A stretch of 64,000 bases of DNA from Atherix ibis. Lineage: Eukaryota > Arthropoda > Insecta > Diptera > Athericidae. The DNA lies in NCBI GenBank assembly GCA_958298945.1, contig OY282609.1:61724220-61788219 (forward strand), in the 5' to 3' direction. Shown here one piece after another: positions 34,356 through 45,653 of this stretch. The stretch's first letter is position 1; every line of letters starts with the position of its first letter. The notes under the pieces are model-generated. The model was not told the DNA's origin. It saw only the letters and a program-made list of their open reading frames with translations, and did not search any database. The position numbers and the translations under genes are program-made.

Positions 34356-37300
34356 TCTTTATTTAAAGTTTTTATTCGAAAATATTAAAAAAATTGTTCC
34401 AAGAAGCATATAAATAATTTTTTTTTCTTTTAATTATAAAAATGTTTAAATCGTTGATAATAAAAATTAAAAAATTCTCGTATAGAGAACGGAAAAGAAA
34501 ATGAGATCAGTTTTTTTTTCTACTGATCTCATTTTCTTTTGATATTTGGTAATTCCGAATAGTTTAAATTAATTTGCAATAATCTATTTTCACATCTATT
34601 AAATAAGTGAATGATTTTTACTTTGAAATTGGGTAGAAATAAAAATTTAAATAAATATTTTATTTTAAATTGTGTTCTGTTTTTAAAAAAATTGCTTAAT
34701 TAGAAAAACATATTTAATAATATAATTTTCAAAGAATGCATAATGCCAATTACAAACTTAAATAAGACAAATATTATTTGCGAAAAATTGCTGTACTTTT
34801 TCATATAAAAAAATATGTTTTGGTTTAGATGTCCTGGATTATTGATAAAGGAAAAGTTCAAATTGTTCAAAAAAATTCGTACTCTTAGCCTATCTATTTA
34901 ATTTACTTGTACTCGTATAATTTCTACTGCTATAAATATTATAGAAATTTCTAATTTCGGCGTTAGGTGCAATTTTCTAAAATTCAATTTATTTTAATGC
35001 ATGTCGTATAATATAGGTTTGGTCATGTTTTTGTATTTTCATTTTATTTATTTATTATCCTATCATATACATATGAGTACATATATAATTTCATTTTTCT
35101 TAACGAACTCATATGTTAGCGTGGACGGAAGTAATATCATATAAAAGGTAACATTTTAAAAGACAATTTGCTAACATGCTCTTTTAGAATAATCCGTATA
35201 ACCATACTAGTAACAATGGGTCTACATTGAAAAGATAAATGACCCTCAAATGCAAAAAAAAAAGAAATTAAAATGAAAAAGAATTCAAATTTTCACATTA
35301 TCGCTAATAATAAATATGACAACCAACCACCAACTTAGTCGATGGTAACTTATTAGTATAGGATACACAGCTTACAATTATTCAATATCTCCTGAACTTC
35401 TTATGAAAACAAAAATAAATAATACAATTCTATCATCAAGGAGGATAAATGTAACTCCTTAAACAAAATGCAAATTCTATACCCAAATATGGTATCCATC
35501 TTGATAGGTACTTATTGCATGCACCTTACTATAAATAATTTTCATACATGAATAGATGGAGCATAAAATTACGGGAAAAAAAATATTTACTATGTAATTT
35601 TCTATATTATCCACAGTCGAACAAATTGAATATTTATATATGCATCTGTGAAATTTTTATTGTTGCAACTTGGTAATGGAGTATTCTTTTACGGAAATTT
35701 TCGTTACAAAAAATAACTTTTATCTTAAATATTCAAAATTTATGAAACGAATTTTTATTTATATTCGAAAATATTGACTTATTTACAAAATTTTATAAAT
35801 GTATATGTTTTCTCTATTAATTAAAATTTTCAATTATAATGGAAAATAATAGAAAACAATTGCACCAAGTCCAAAATTAACATTGCTTTTGATCTTTGGT
35901 AAGTATAATTAATACATCTTACAATAAGTATAAAGTTTTAAGATTCATCTAATAATCATAATAATAATAGTAATAAATATTATTAATATAAGACTTATCA
36001 TATTATAATGATATAAAATGGAGAAACATTTGCTTTAATCAAAGTTAATCTGCTTAAATGTCTCTCATTAAATTCGAATGGAATATCTTGTAAAATATCC
36101 AAAATAGCATAGATTTAGTAAGTTTATTTAAATATTATACATAGTATATGCGTTTAGTAAGTTTATTTAATTATTTACTTAAATACAAATGGTATCTGCA
36201 CATACATATACTCGTATATACACATATGTTATATAGGGGATGAAAAATTGGTCATGTATTTTAACCGCAGATGAACAAATATATTCTATTTATTATTGCA
36301 TAAATAGCTGAAAATGATGGAAATCGAAAATTATAAAACATATTATGTACATATATAAGAGCCTTGTTTGGATTTAATGTCAAATTATGACATTCTTAAG
36401 ATATCCACCCTATTGTACATATGGATGTGTACCTGTGTAATACCGTAAATATTTTCTAGCTACTTAGCTATGCATAGAACTGTATAGGTAGATGAAGAAG
36501 GATATTAGTTGTTAGGATTCCTACTGCTTTTGGATGATATCGTCGTTCTCTAATGATTTTACCATAAACAGAGTTGTGAAAGACACGTTACAACCATTAT
36601 TGAATGAACAAGGAGTACCAATTTATTCCTTGTCGGATAATAGTACACGATAGAATGAATTTACCGGAATATACTGTTGTTAGATACATTACCATGTACG
36701 CATAGGTGAGGAATTTAGTGTGTAGACAAATTGGGAATTTTTATTCGAGTCGAGATTGTAAAGCATTTTGGCATCTCGTAATCAAAATTCTAGGTATTCT
36801 CATATCTGAAAATGTTGAAACAAGCCACCATCAGCACATACTTCTATATATATATGAGAATAACAATATCATACTTTTCCTTTAATGCCTATTTTAAGTG
36901 TCATTTGAAGGTGTTATGGTTAAAGAAATTGCACAATTCTATAAATTTAGGTTAACACATTCTTAGCACTTGAAAATCCACCAAGCAAATCGATTTTAAT
37001 ATTTCCTTCTAAATATATTAAAATCTTTGCTATGGAAATTTAAAGTCATGACATAATTTTTTCAACGAAAATCAAAAGAACTAAAGTTAATTTCATTTTC
37101 ATATATGATTTTTTTATTGAAAATATGATTTTTTATAGAAATTTGTATAAAAAAAAAAATAAATTCAACTACTGGAATGATAGAATGATTTGATGATTTA
37201 AACAAGAACAAATTGTAATGCATCTAATGTTAAAATTTAAAAAAAAATATGTTTTCTTAAAAAAAACCAAATTTTTCAAGTTTTTAAAATTTTAGAAAAA

Positions 37301-38302
37301 AGAAACAATTTGTTTTTTTTTTTTTTTTTTTTGAATAGAATTTAAAAATAATTTTTAAAGCAAATATACTAAAAAAATTACCTGATTTCGAATATCTTTA
37401 CCTTTAACTTTAATAAACCATATTCATTTTATCAAATTTCTTTTAATGACTTATTTTTATAGTAAGTAAAATAGCAACCATAAAAAATTTTCATATTTCT
37501 TCAAGATGAATGTGGATTTTTTTTTTATATAAAGAATAAATTTGCAAAATGTTAAAAGTTTCATTGAAGAACAGAACGAGTGTACATCATTTATTATGAT
37601 ATGTTGTATTTTGTAAAAATGAGTTGATTAAGAAAATAAAATGGTTGAATACAGTGAAAGTGACAAATGCGTTGGAACAACATAGGAAAAAAAAAACTAG
37701 TCGTTAAGGGTGGCACAGTATGGAAGTAATCGTACAAGTCAAGATACAAGATTAAGATGCCATTCATTTGTTTCTTTGCAAAAAACACTCACCATCCATA
37801 TAATCTTAATTAGTGATCTTTCACAAAAGTTGAAATCTGTACAGCTCGACAAATGAACAGAGCTCATTTAACGAGGTCTAAATAACTCTCAACAAATGAA
37901 TGTAAAGCATGAGTTGGTCTGCATATACCATACATACCATAGTCAATGACATGATTAAATACCATCCAACACGACTGAATATTATTCAACGACAAGAGTT
38001 AAAATAATATTCACTTTGATAGTCACATAGAAATTCAAGTTAAGGTTATTATTACTAAAATGTTTCAGCAATCACAGTCACATTTGCACTCATAGTCGTA
38101 ACCGAAAATCAGGGCAACAGAATTTTCTACAGTTGCAGTCGTTTGAAAACATACTCTGGAGCCAATCACATTCTAATGCTTGGCGTTTCAGTCACAATCA
38201 TAGCAGCACGAGCCTCGGTGACACGATATTCTTACTATATTCTGTGTACAACAAAGAACCTAATAAAGATATCTTTTGAGTTACTCATCGTATATATACT
38301 CG
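34356..38302. other. AT-rich sequence, no gene seen
   Basis: Long A/T-rich DNA containing a perfect hairpin (listed separately), a 20-plus T run near 37313-37332 and microsatellite-like ATA strings near 35948-35980. From 37880 to 38300 the composition becomes less AT-rich, with repeated AGTCAC/TCACAGTC words upstream of a TATA box. Confidence 0.5.
34493..34540. repeat. Perfect 19-bp hairpin
   Basis: AAAAGAAAATGAGATCAGT (34493-34511) is followed by a 10-base T-rich loop and its exact reverse complement (34522-34540). It could be a fold-back end, a remnant of a palindromic insertion or a structured RNA element. Confidence 0.9.
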
Positions 38303-38309
38303 TATAAAA
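38303..38309 (+). promoter_or_regulatory. Possible TATA box
   Basis: TATAAAA, in the context CTCGTATAAAAAGACAG, about 105 bases upstream of a start codon with an open frame. TATA-like strings are common in AT-rich DNA, so weight is low. Confidence 0.3.
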
Positions 38310-38411
38310 AGACAGAAAATTGCAACAATTTAACGAGGCTAAGTACATTCCTTCTGTTAGTTACGAGCATTTGAGCCAACACCACCCACTGCCTATAATT
38401 CATCCAGAAAA

Positions 38412-38600
38412 ATGACATCAGCAGAAAATTTGAAATTTTCGCATAAAACTACAAAGGAAAAACGAGCCGAGCCAGTGAACGAATATTACATGAATGCAGC
38501 CATTTACGAACAAGTAGAAAGTATAACGAGTCGCATACTTTGCTTTCTTCGCAAAAAACCACGAAATGCCATCCCCCATGTAGTATGTGTATGTTGTTAG
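38412..38600 (+). CDS. Candidate first coding exon, unknown protein
   Basis: The frame begins MTSAENLKFSHKTTKEKRAE, hydrophilic and charged, then PVNEYYMNAAIYEQVESITS and RILCFLRKKPRNAIPHV. The amino-acid mix looks more like real protein than AT-rich chance translation. GTATGT directly after IPHV (38583) is an acceptable splice donor in phase 0, so the exon may end at 38582. If unspliced, the frame ends after VCVCC at 38600. A TATA box and a less AT-rich upstream region support it. No domain recognised and no second exon identified. Confidence 0.3.
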   Translation: MTSAENLKFSHKTTKEKRAEPVNEYYMNAAIYEQVESITSRILCFLRKKPRNAIPHVVCVCC

Positions 38601-41442
38601 TATTTACATATGTACACAGCTACGTATAGACGAACAGCATGGATGAGGCGCTACTTTTCCACTTTCTTTGATTCCATTTTCAGGAGAGTGTGTACCTCGA
38701 GTTTAGCACTTACAATTGATCTGATTCTGTCATATACTTTGTCGTCAGCTTTGGTTACTAATTTCTAGCTCTTATCGTACGTGTCCTCATATTCATAAAC
38801 GCGCTGCATAATCTCTAACAAGGATGAATTCAACTCAAGGCTTAATACTAAATAGGCAAATACCTCAGAATAAATACAGAATAACATTACACTCGCAACG
38901 GTATAGGATCCTTCCAACGAATAGTACTGGAAAATATGAATTTTATTAGTGTGATAATTTTACTTATCCCTTTTGTATAGTTATTGTTAGAACTATATGA
39001 ACAAGTATGAACGCACATATGTGTTAATATGAATGCAATAGAAATTTCCTTGAATTCTTTTAACATCATGTATTCAGTTTTTTATACATATGACTGAATG
39101 CATATGTATTTATATTAGCATACTTGCATTACTCCCGCGCACATATCTCTATGTACCTACATATTTTGTGCTTTATCTACAAATTCAAAAAAAAAAGAAA
39201 AAGATGAAATCGTTTTATTAATGTTATCGACAATTTGAATGATTTCTACAGAAAATGGTGAATAATTCAATTTCAGTGTTCGAAATAAATCATTTACGAT
39301 TCGAAATTATCATATAGCCAAATAGATGAAATTTTCAAATTGCCTTACAAATCATCACTTGTATTATTTGAAATTTAATATAAATTCCAAAAAAAAAAAA
39401 TATAAAAAATTATTTTATACTTTTTTTTTGTTTTGTAACATCGTTAAATTGAAAACTGGATTAATATTACGAGTATCTTGTGTAAAATTTTAACAATAAT
39501 AACTTTTGAGTAGGATAATCAAGATATTATTTTTATAAAAGTTTACTAAGTTGAGAAGGTGAATTTTTTCATTAATTATTGTAAAAAAAAGCTTAATAAA
39601 TAAATTTTATTGAACAAAGTTTATATATTTTAATGTAGAAAAGACAACACAACAGACTTGTTTATTTATGAATATTTGATTCAAAATAAACTTTTTCCAT
39701 GAATTTGCTATAGTTTTAATAAAAATTTTGCTGTAAATTTCTTAAAAATAATAATTTCTAAAAATAACATTTATTATAACGAAAAGGTTATATAATCATC
39801 ACCATAAATATCTTATTGTCTATGTTTAATATAAATAAACTGAGTAAAATCATTGATTTTCTAAGAATGGAATTTTACTATACATTTGATTCATTATAAT
39901 CCAAAGTTTTTGATTAACTAACTTTATATAATTGATTTAATAGACTTGTAGACTTTTCAACTAATTTAAGTTAATTACAGATGTCATAATTATTAATAAA
40001 TTCATAGACATGTTATTTAATTATTATTCTGCTAAATTAGTAGTAGTCAACTCTCTAATTGCTTATTTTCTAGTATTAGTTTTTTTTTTAAAAAAAAACA
40101 ACCACAACCGCAACCGAAATCATCAACAAAAGCCAAAAACACAACCAAAACCAAAATCAATTTAATTAATTCATAATTTTTTCCAAATCAACTTTGAAGG
40201 ATTTTCTGAGAAAATATTTACGAAAACAAAAAATGCTTGCTTTTGATTATTATTTTTGAGAAAACTTTATCGGAAAAGATTCTATTTTATTATGTTTTTA
40301 GTAATCAGAGAAATTTATTCTTAAAGAAAAATTTATGAAACGAAGAATAATTTTTTTTCATTTCTTAAGAATCTGTTCTTAAAATAAGTTTTCCATAAAA
40401 TAATAGCCAAAAAGCATTGGATAACGTTTTATTTGAGAATATCTAGTCGTTTTTATAAGAAAGTCCTTTAAATGAGAGAAAAAGAGACAACATTTTTAAA
40501 AAGGTTTTAATATTGTATATTTTATTTTCTGAAATGGAGGATATAGAGCCTCCTCAACTTAAGGAAATTCTTTTAAAAAATAAAAATAAAATAAACATAT
40601 TTTCAGATGGAAAGATATTCTATAAATTTTTGTTTTTTTGTATGTATATAAAATGGTAAATTGCTCCCTTGAAGAAAAAAAAGATTCGATCAAAAAATTT
40701 TATAAATATCAAAAGAAATTCAAATATTTCAATAATATTTAGAAGGAAATATCCATTTTAGGGGAAATATTTTATTCATAAACAATATAATTATCTTAAA
40801 TTGAATATTTACCATAGAATAATTAATTAATCATAACATTTGTATTTTGTTCGAATATTATTGCGATCGTTTGTTAAAATTAAAAATTATGTTCCATACT
40901 AAAATAAACGTAAATTTGTTGTTGTTGGAATGTTAATATTGTGAAACGAATTTCTAAAGGAGTTCAACTCATCATTTCTTGTCTATACTCTAATATTATA
41001 ATAAAGCTCTTCAAATTTTATTGACGCAACAAAAAACCTACTATAGTCTACATAAATTTATAAACTTTTAAAGAGCGAACACGAACAAATTGCTTCTTGC
41101 TCTAATGTCCTTTATACCGCACATATGTATGTATGTGCTTAAATGATGTTGTGCATCCAGCAATTTATACAATACATATCAGTGTGTACCTTAGAGTCCT
41201 TAATGATAATAATAATAATAACATTTGATATTTTATGAATTACCATTCAATACAAGAGGGTGTGTCATTACTAATAGAGAGTGGAGTTTTCGATGGAATT
41301 GTTATCGTAAAAAGGTAAAATTTACTATTTTATGGCTGTCATTATGGATGTGGTAGAATTGTTGGTATTTTCGTATACTACGCTATTCAAAAGTAACAAC
41401 AACAATAGGGAGAACATAAAAATAAAAAAAAAACACAACAAC
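38601..41442. other. AT-rich sequence, no gene seen
   Basis: If the candidate exons on either side were one gene this would be intron, but I have no evidence linking them. Contains a T-run/A-run palindrome near 40081-40098. Confidence 0.5.
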
Positions 41443-41450
41443 TATAAATA
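41443..41450 (+). promoter_or_regulatory. Possible TATA box
   Basis: TATAAATA, a strong TATA form. A GC-rich patch (GCAGACGGGCGGG) lies 25-35 bases downstream, where transcription would begin, and a start codon follows at 41496. Confidence 0.35.
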
Positions 41451-41495
41451 TAAACAAATAAAAAGTGCAGACGGGCGGGACTTTTAAACATAATA

Positions 41496-41690
41496 TTGTT
41501 AGATCAATACTACACGCTGATTATGATGAGCGACTTAACACCAGCTGCTGCCATAAAAATTGATTATCGAAAAAGGATGCGACGCGGTAGGGAGGAGAGC
41601 TATGCTCTTTTTTATAGTTTGGGTTGTAGTATACCGTATGCTGGCTATAATGGTAGGATTCATCGTGCAGCAAACGATGAGGTAAACTAA
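41496..41690 (+). CDS. Candidate first coding exon, unknown protein
   Basis: The frame reads MLDQYYTLIMMSDLTPAAAI, then KIDYRKRMRRGREESYALFY and SLGCSIPYAGYNGRIHRAANDE. GAG|GTAAAC at 41681/41682 is a strong splice donor in phase 0; unspliced, the frame ends two codons later (41690). ATGs at 41523 and 41526 are alternative starts. A basic RKRMRRGREE segment sits in the middle. Composition is clearly richer in G and C than the flanks. Together with the TATA box this is the best host-exon candidate in the window, but the product is unrecognised. Confidence 0.35.
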   Translation: MLDQYYTLIMMSDLTPAAAIKIDYRKRMRRGREESYALFYSLGCSIPYAGYNGRIHRAANDEVN

Positions 41691-42640
41691 ATTTTTGGGG
41701 GTAAGTTTAACCCGATAAATCTTTATGGATATAGGACTGCCATATAGGAGGAAGTGGACTCGTTAAAGCAAAAATATTCTATATACAAGGATATTCGATA
41801 ATGTGGGTGCACAAAGTCTATATAAATACTCCTGCATGCCTATGCATATGCATTTTCATATAATGTATTCACGATTTATATTATCCCGGGTATAATACAT
41901 ATACGGATGCAAACTATACAAAATTCTATTTTCGATATGCTTGCTCATGTGTGCATGCGTGCATGTACCACATGAGAATTTTTTGCTCATTAATCTTCTC
42001 GCGAAATGAATTATTTGATTATGAATAATTTTTTTTACCAGAATAACGGGTATAGGGGATGAAATAATGTTAGTATGAAAGAAGAACTCTGGAATGATAA
42101 ATTTTTATATTGAAATTGAAACATTCATTCACATTTATTGAAAACAATGAATTTTCAATGGTTCTAGTTTTAATAGAAAAATAAACATTTTCTTTTACAT
42201 TATTTTGTAAAATTGATAATAAAGGGTTATTTTATTTGTGCTTCATAAAGTTAAGTTGATATAATATAATAATGCTTTGAATTTTGCCATTATGCCAAAT
42301 AATTACTACGAGATTTCTTACAGGACTCAATCGTTTTAAGATAATTTTTGATCACTTTTTCTCTCATTTCCTGTTGAAATTCGGCCATTACTTAACGAAT
42401 GTTGGCTTCCAAATGCGCTTAAGCACAATTTTTCGCATAGGTTCACAAGAAAATGCCGAACAACTTCAAATCGAACGATCTTTTAGGTTGTTGATTTTTT
42501 GATCCCTGTATATGACAATTTGAATTATTGATGAAATGGCCAATATTATACTGAAGAATATCTAGTTCGAAAAATCAGCATTGAAGGTCTGTTGTTCCAG
42601 CACAAAATCAGCGTATTTTCGGCACAGATTTTATCGACTA
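41691..42640. other. AT-rich sequence, no gene seen
   Basis: The stretch 42280-42510 may hold a weak transposon relic, but no motif could be assigned. Confidence 0.45.
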
Positions 42641-42643
42641 CTA

Positions 42644-43432
42644 TAGGTATTTTCAATAAGAGTGATATGATTTCTAAGTGATGTTTCGGCCATTTGTAAT
42701 ATGTCATGATCTGTTTTTTTCTTTCATTGTATTTAGTAATGTTTACAATTTCATTATGAAAAGATATACGTAAGAACAACGTTTACAAATTGTTAAATTC
42801 AAAATCAAAATAATCGTTCTCCAATTGCAAATTAAACAAAACTGTCGATTCTGGTGCGAAGAAAACCCACGAATTATTCATGAACACCCATTAAATTAAC
42901 AGTTTGGTGTGGTTTTTGGTCTTGTGGAATCATCGGTCCGTACTTCTTTCGAATTGAAGCTGGTAACACCGTTAATGCCAATGGAGAGCGGTATAGATCG
43001 ATGATAACCAACTTTTTATGGCCGAAATTGGAAGAAGTTGATCTTGACAATATCTGGTTCCAACAAGACGGTGCTACGTGCCACACAGCACGTGCAACAA
43101 CCGAATTATTGCGAGAAAAGTTTGGAGATTCGATTATTTGAAGTCATTGGTCTTTAGCAATAAACCAGACTCTCTTCAAGCTTTAGAAGTTAATATTGAA
43201 CGTGCTATTCATGACATACGACTTGATTTAGTGGAAAAAGTGCTCGAAAATTGGGTTCATCGAATTCGCTCCGGCAAAAGAAGTCGTGGAGGCCATTTGA
43301 ATGACGTTTTATTCAGAACTTAAATGTATCGATTTTACTTCAAATTAAATAAAAAACATTTGAATTTCCTTAACAATTAGTGTATTTTTTTTTCGAAAAG
43401 AAATCATATCACTTTTATTCGAAAACCCTTTA
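42644..43432 (+). mobile_element. DD41D family B, copy 2 (internally deleted)
   Basis: The left end reads TATAGGTATTTTCAATAAGA and the right complements to AAAGGGTTTTCGAATAAAAG, both leading into GTGATATGATTTCT. Compared with copy 1, about 420 bp covering most of the DNA-binding half is missing (junction near 42830), and a second deletion near 43140 removes the LDYFLW region. At about 790 bp it cannot encode a transposase. Its right flank is the duplicated unit listed next. Confidence 0.85.
42880..43323 (+). pseudogene. DD41D family B transposase remnant
   Basis: Readable segments are QNCRFWCEENPRIIHEHP, LTVWCGFWSCGIIGPYFF, WFQQDGATCHTARATTELL and the C-terminus RSGKRSRGGHLNDVLFRT. The first Asp region (SDEAYF) and the third Asp region are both deleted. 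The shared TGA is present at 43139-43141, just before the deletion joint. Confidence 0.75.
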
Positions 43433-44104
43433 TTAGAAAACAATTTAAAAAAAAAAAACGGGAATAGACAGAAGATCATTTATAAAAATAAGAAAATGAG
43501 TTGGAGATAAAACAAACCCTGAAGTCACTGAGATGCTTCACTGATTCAAAATATTTCATTAACTGATGGTTCAGCTCCATTTTCGTGACCTCCTAAAGAA
43601 GGGACATTGGTGCAATGGGCCGTTAATTGAAGGAGGAAACAAACTCGCCTCCTTGAGAATATTTTGAACAAATGCTGTTTTCCATCACACAGCATCTCCT
43701 TGGAAAGATACTTGAGGAAAAGGATAAGGGGGAACATTTTACGTAGTGGTTTTGCTATCATGGAAGAACAGCTCACGATGAGATACCATTTGGACCAGCT
43801 AATCCATATGAATATGTATCAAGGTCCTTGATCTCTTATATGAACATGCAAAAATGTTTATTTACGTGTACAATAATCTGAGGTAGATATCACACTTACT
43901 GATTAAATAAATTATCTTTGCATTTAATAATCGTTTCCTAAATTGTTTGTTAGGAGTTTCTTTCGAAACTTCATAATTTTTCGGGACTCAAATTTCTTTA
44001 AGAGTTCTATTTTCTTCCAGTAAAAACTGGAAACGTTATACAAACGTTATACATCTGTCAAATGAGATGACAGCACTTTCCGAACTACGAAATGGATAAA
44101 TCTG
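43433..44104. repeat. Duplicated 0.67-kb unit, copy 1
   Basis: Almost the same sequence occurs at 52236-52921, in each case starting at the right end of a family B element and ending at AAATCTG. The two copies differ by scattered substitutions and a small indel near 43950/52745. Both strands contain conserved open stretches; the plus strand gives SLERYLRKRIRGNILRSGF and the minus gives MSCSSMIAKPLRKMFPLILF. Neither is recognisable, and both being open argues against strong selection. It may be a piece of another repeat. Confidence 0.85.
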
Positions 44105-44583
44105 TAATTCGAATTTCGGGTCTTAAAAATAAAATTTTTTTAAACTTATTCCACATAAATTTAAAGTTTTTATTTTATGTGACAGCTTTTTTAAGAGTAC
44201 ATAAAAATATACCATATTTATTTCCAAATATGAGATAATTATCTTTTAATATTTTCTATTATAATATACAATATATCAAATATATTTACAATATAAAGGA
44301 AAAATTATATCCTTAGAATATCACAAAGACCATAATTAACAGTCTAGACTGTTTTTGTATACAAAAAAAAAAATCCTATTTTACACCCTAAAAAATATAG
44401 ATGGACTATGATAGGACAAATATGAATTTGTTTATTTTATCATAAAATTGACGAATACAAACACTTACGTGTATAGTGAGTAAAATTAATATACTGTCAG
44501 AGATATTATTCTTGGTTGACAGAAAAGAAAAATTTGTTGACTATCGAGCTGAATACAAAAATATTTACAACTATTACTGCATG
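44105..44583. other. AT-rich sequence, no gene seen
   Basis: Nothing recognised between the duplicated unit and the next element. Confidence 0.55.
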
Positions 44584-44585
44584 TA

Positions 44586-45651
44586 TCGGGTGATTTTTTA
44601 ACTGTTTGATTTATCATGTTTTTATTTTTGATAGATTACGCATGAAACGTGACATGTGTTAAAGCCAAAAATATTTAGTTAGCATTGCCGTTTTATAATA
44701 AAAGACTTACACTTGAACATATTGAATTTGATTATCAAAATTCGTGCTCTGTGAAAAATGTATTTCGCGCATTTCGACCATTTTATGGTCGCTATAATCG
44801 ACCTACTGAGCGAGCAAGCAATTCGGGCCATATTGACAAAATTTTGCAGCAAACCACGGTAGAGTCCAGTGTTGGAGAAGACCACGATTTGTTTATCCGT
44901 CGCCGTTCACAGCAATTGGGATTGTGTTATTCGACTATGTGGAGGATTTTACGCAAGAATCTTGGTCTGAAAGCGTATAAAATACATGTCGTGCAAGAAC
45001 TGAAGCCGATCGACATGCCACAAAGCCTCAAATTTTCGGTAAATGAGCCTTAGAATAACTTGATGAAAATCCGTTTTTTTTTACCAAAAAATTACGTTCA
45101 GCGATGAAGCTAACTTCTAGTTGAACAGGTATGTGAATGAGCAAAATTGTCGCATTTGATCTGATGAACAACCACAGGCAAAACAAAAACTGTCATTGCA
45201 CCCATAAAAATGGCACAGTTTGGTGTGGTTCAATTATTGGTCCGTATTTCTTTAAAGATTACGTTGGTCGCAATATTACTGTCAAAATGCAAGAACTGCA
45301 TCTGGTTGACATGTGGTTTCAACTAAACGGCGATACATGCAACACAACACTTGAAACAATGGACATACTGAAATATGATTTCGGTGAGCAATTTATCTCA
45401 CGTTTCGGACCGGTGAGTTGGCCGCCTAGATCGTACAATTTGACACTTCTAGACTATTTTTTATGGCACTACTATGCCGATAAAACAGCGTCACTTGCAG
45501 TCTTGGAAGACAACATTACATGTGTTATTAGCGAAATGTTCGAAATCAAATAGTCATCAAAAATATCTAAGGTATACCATATGACAATGAAGAAACAACG
45601 TTTTTTTTCATAGGAATTCTCTTAGATTTAATAAAAACTATCTCACCTGAT
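44586..45651 (+). mobile_element. DD41D mariner-like relic, family C
   Basis: Short matching ends (TCGGGTGATTTTTTA at left; TCAGGTGAGATAGTTTTTA complemented at right) enclose a broken transposase. The termini differ from families A and B. The body is more diverged, so this is an older insertion. Confidence 0.7.
44685..45553 (+). pseudogene. DD41D family C transposase, catalytic Asp lost
   Basis: The first half reads MPFYNKRLTLEHIEFDYQNS, FRAFRPFYGRYNRPTERA and YSTMWRILRKNLGLKAYKIH, the DNA-binding region. A frameshift and stop follow near 45050. The FSDEA segment (about 45100) is followed by a Leu/stop-rich stretch. The second half has GTVWCGSIIGPYFFKDYVGR, WFQLNGDTCNTT and LTLLDYFLW. The spacing is again 41, but the second catalytic Asp is Asn (QLNGD where others have QQDGA). 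The copy is inactive on two counts. Confidence 0.75.
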
Positions 45652-45653
45652 AT

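Noticed and set aside
40071..40100. T-run followed by A-run palindrome
   Set aside because: A homopolymer pair is expected in DNA this AT-rich, and there is no sequence-specific arm.
43546..43776. 76-residue minus-strand frame conserved in both copies of the duplicated unit
   Set aside because: Conservation reflects the duplication itself. The opposite strand is also largely open, and changes between copies (for example GGHENGAEPSVNE to GDHENRAEPSANQ) include many amino-acid replacements. No function can be claimed.
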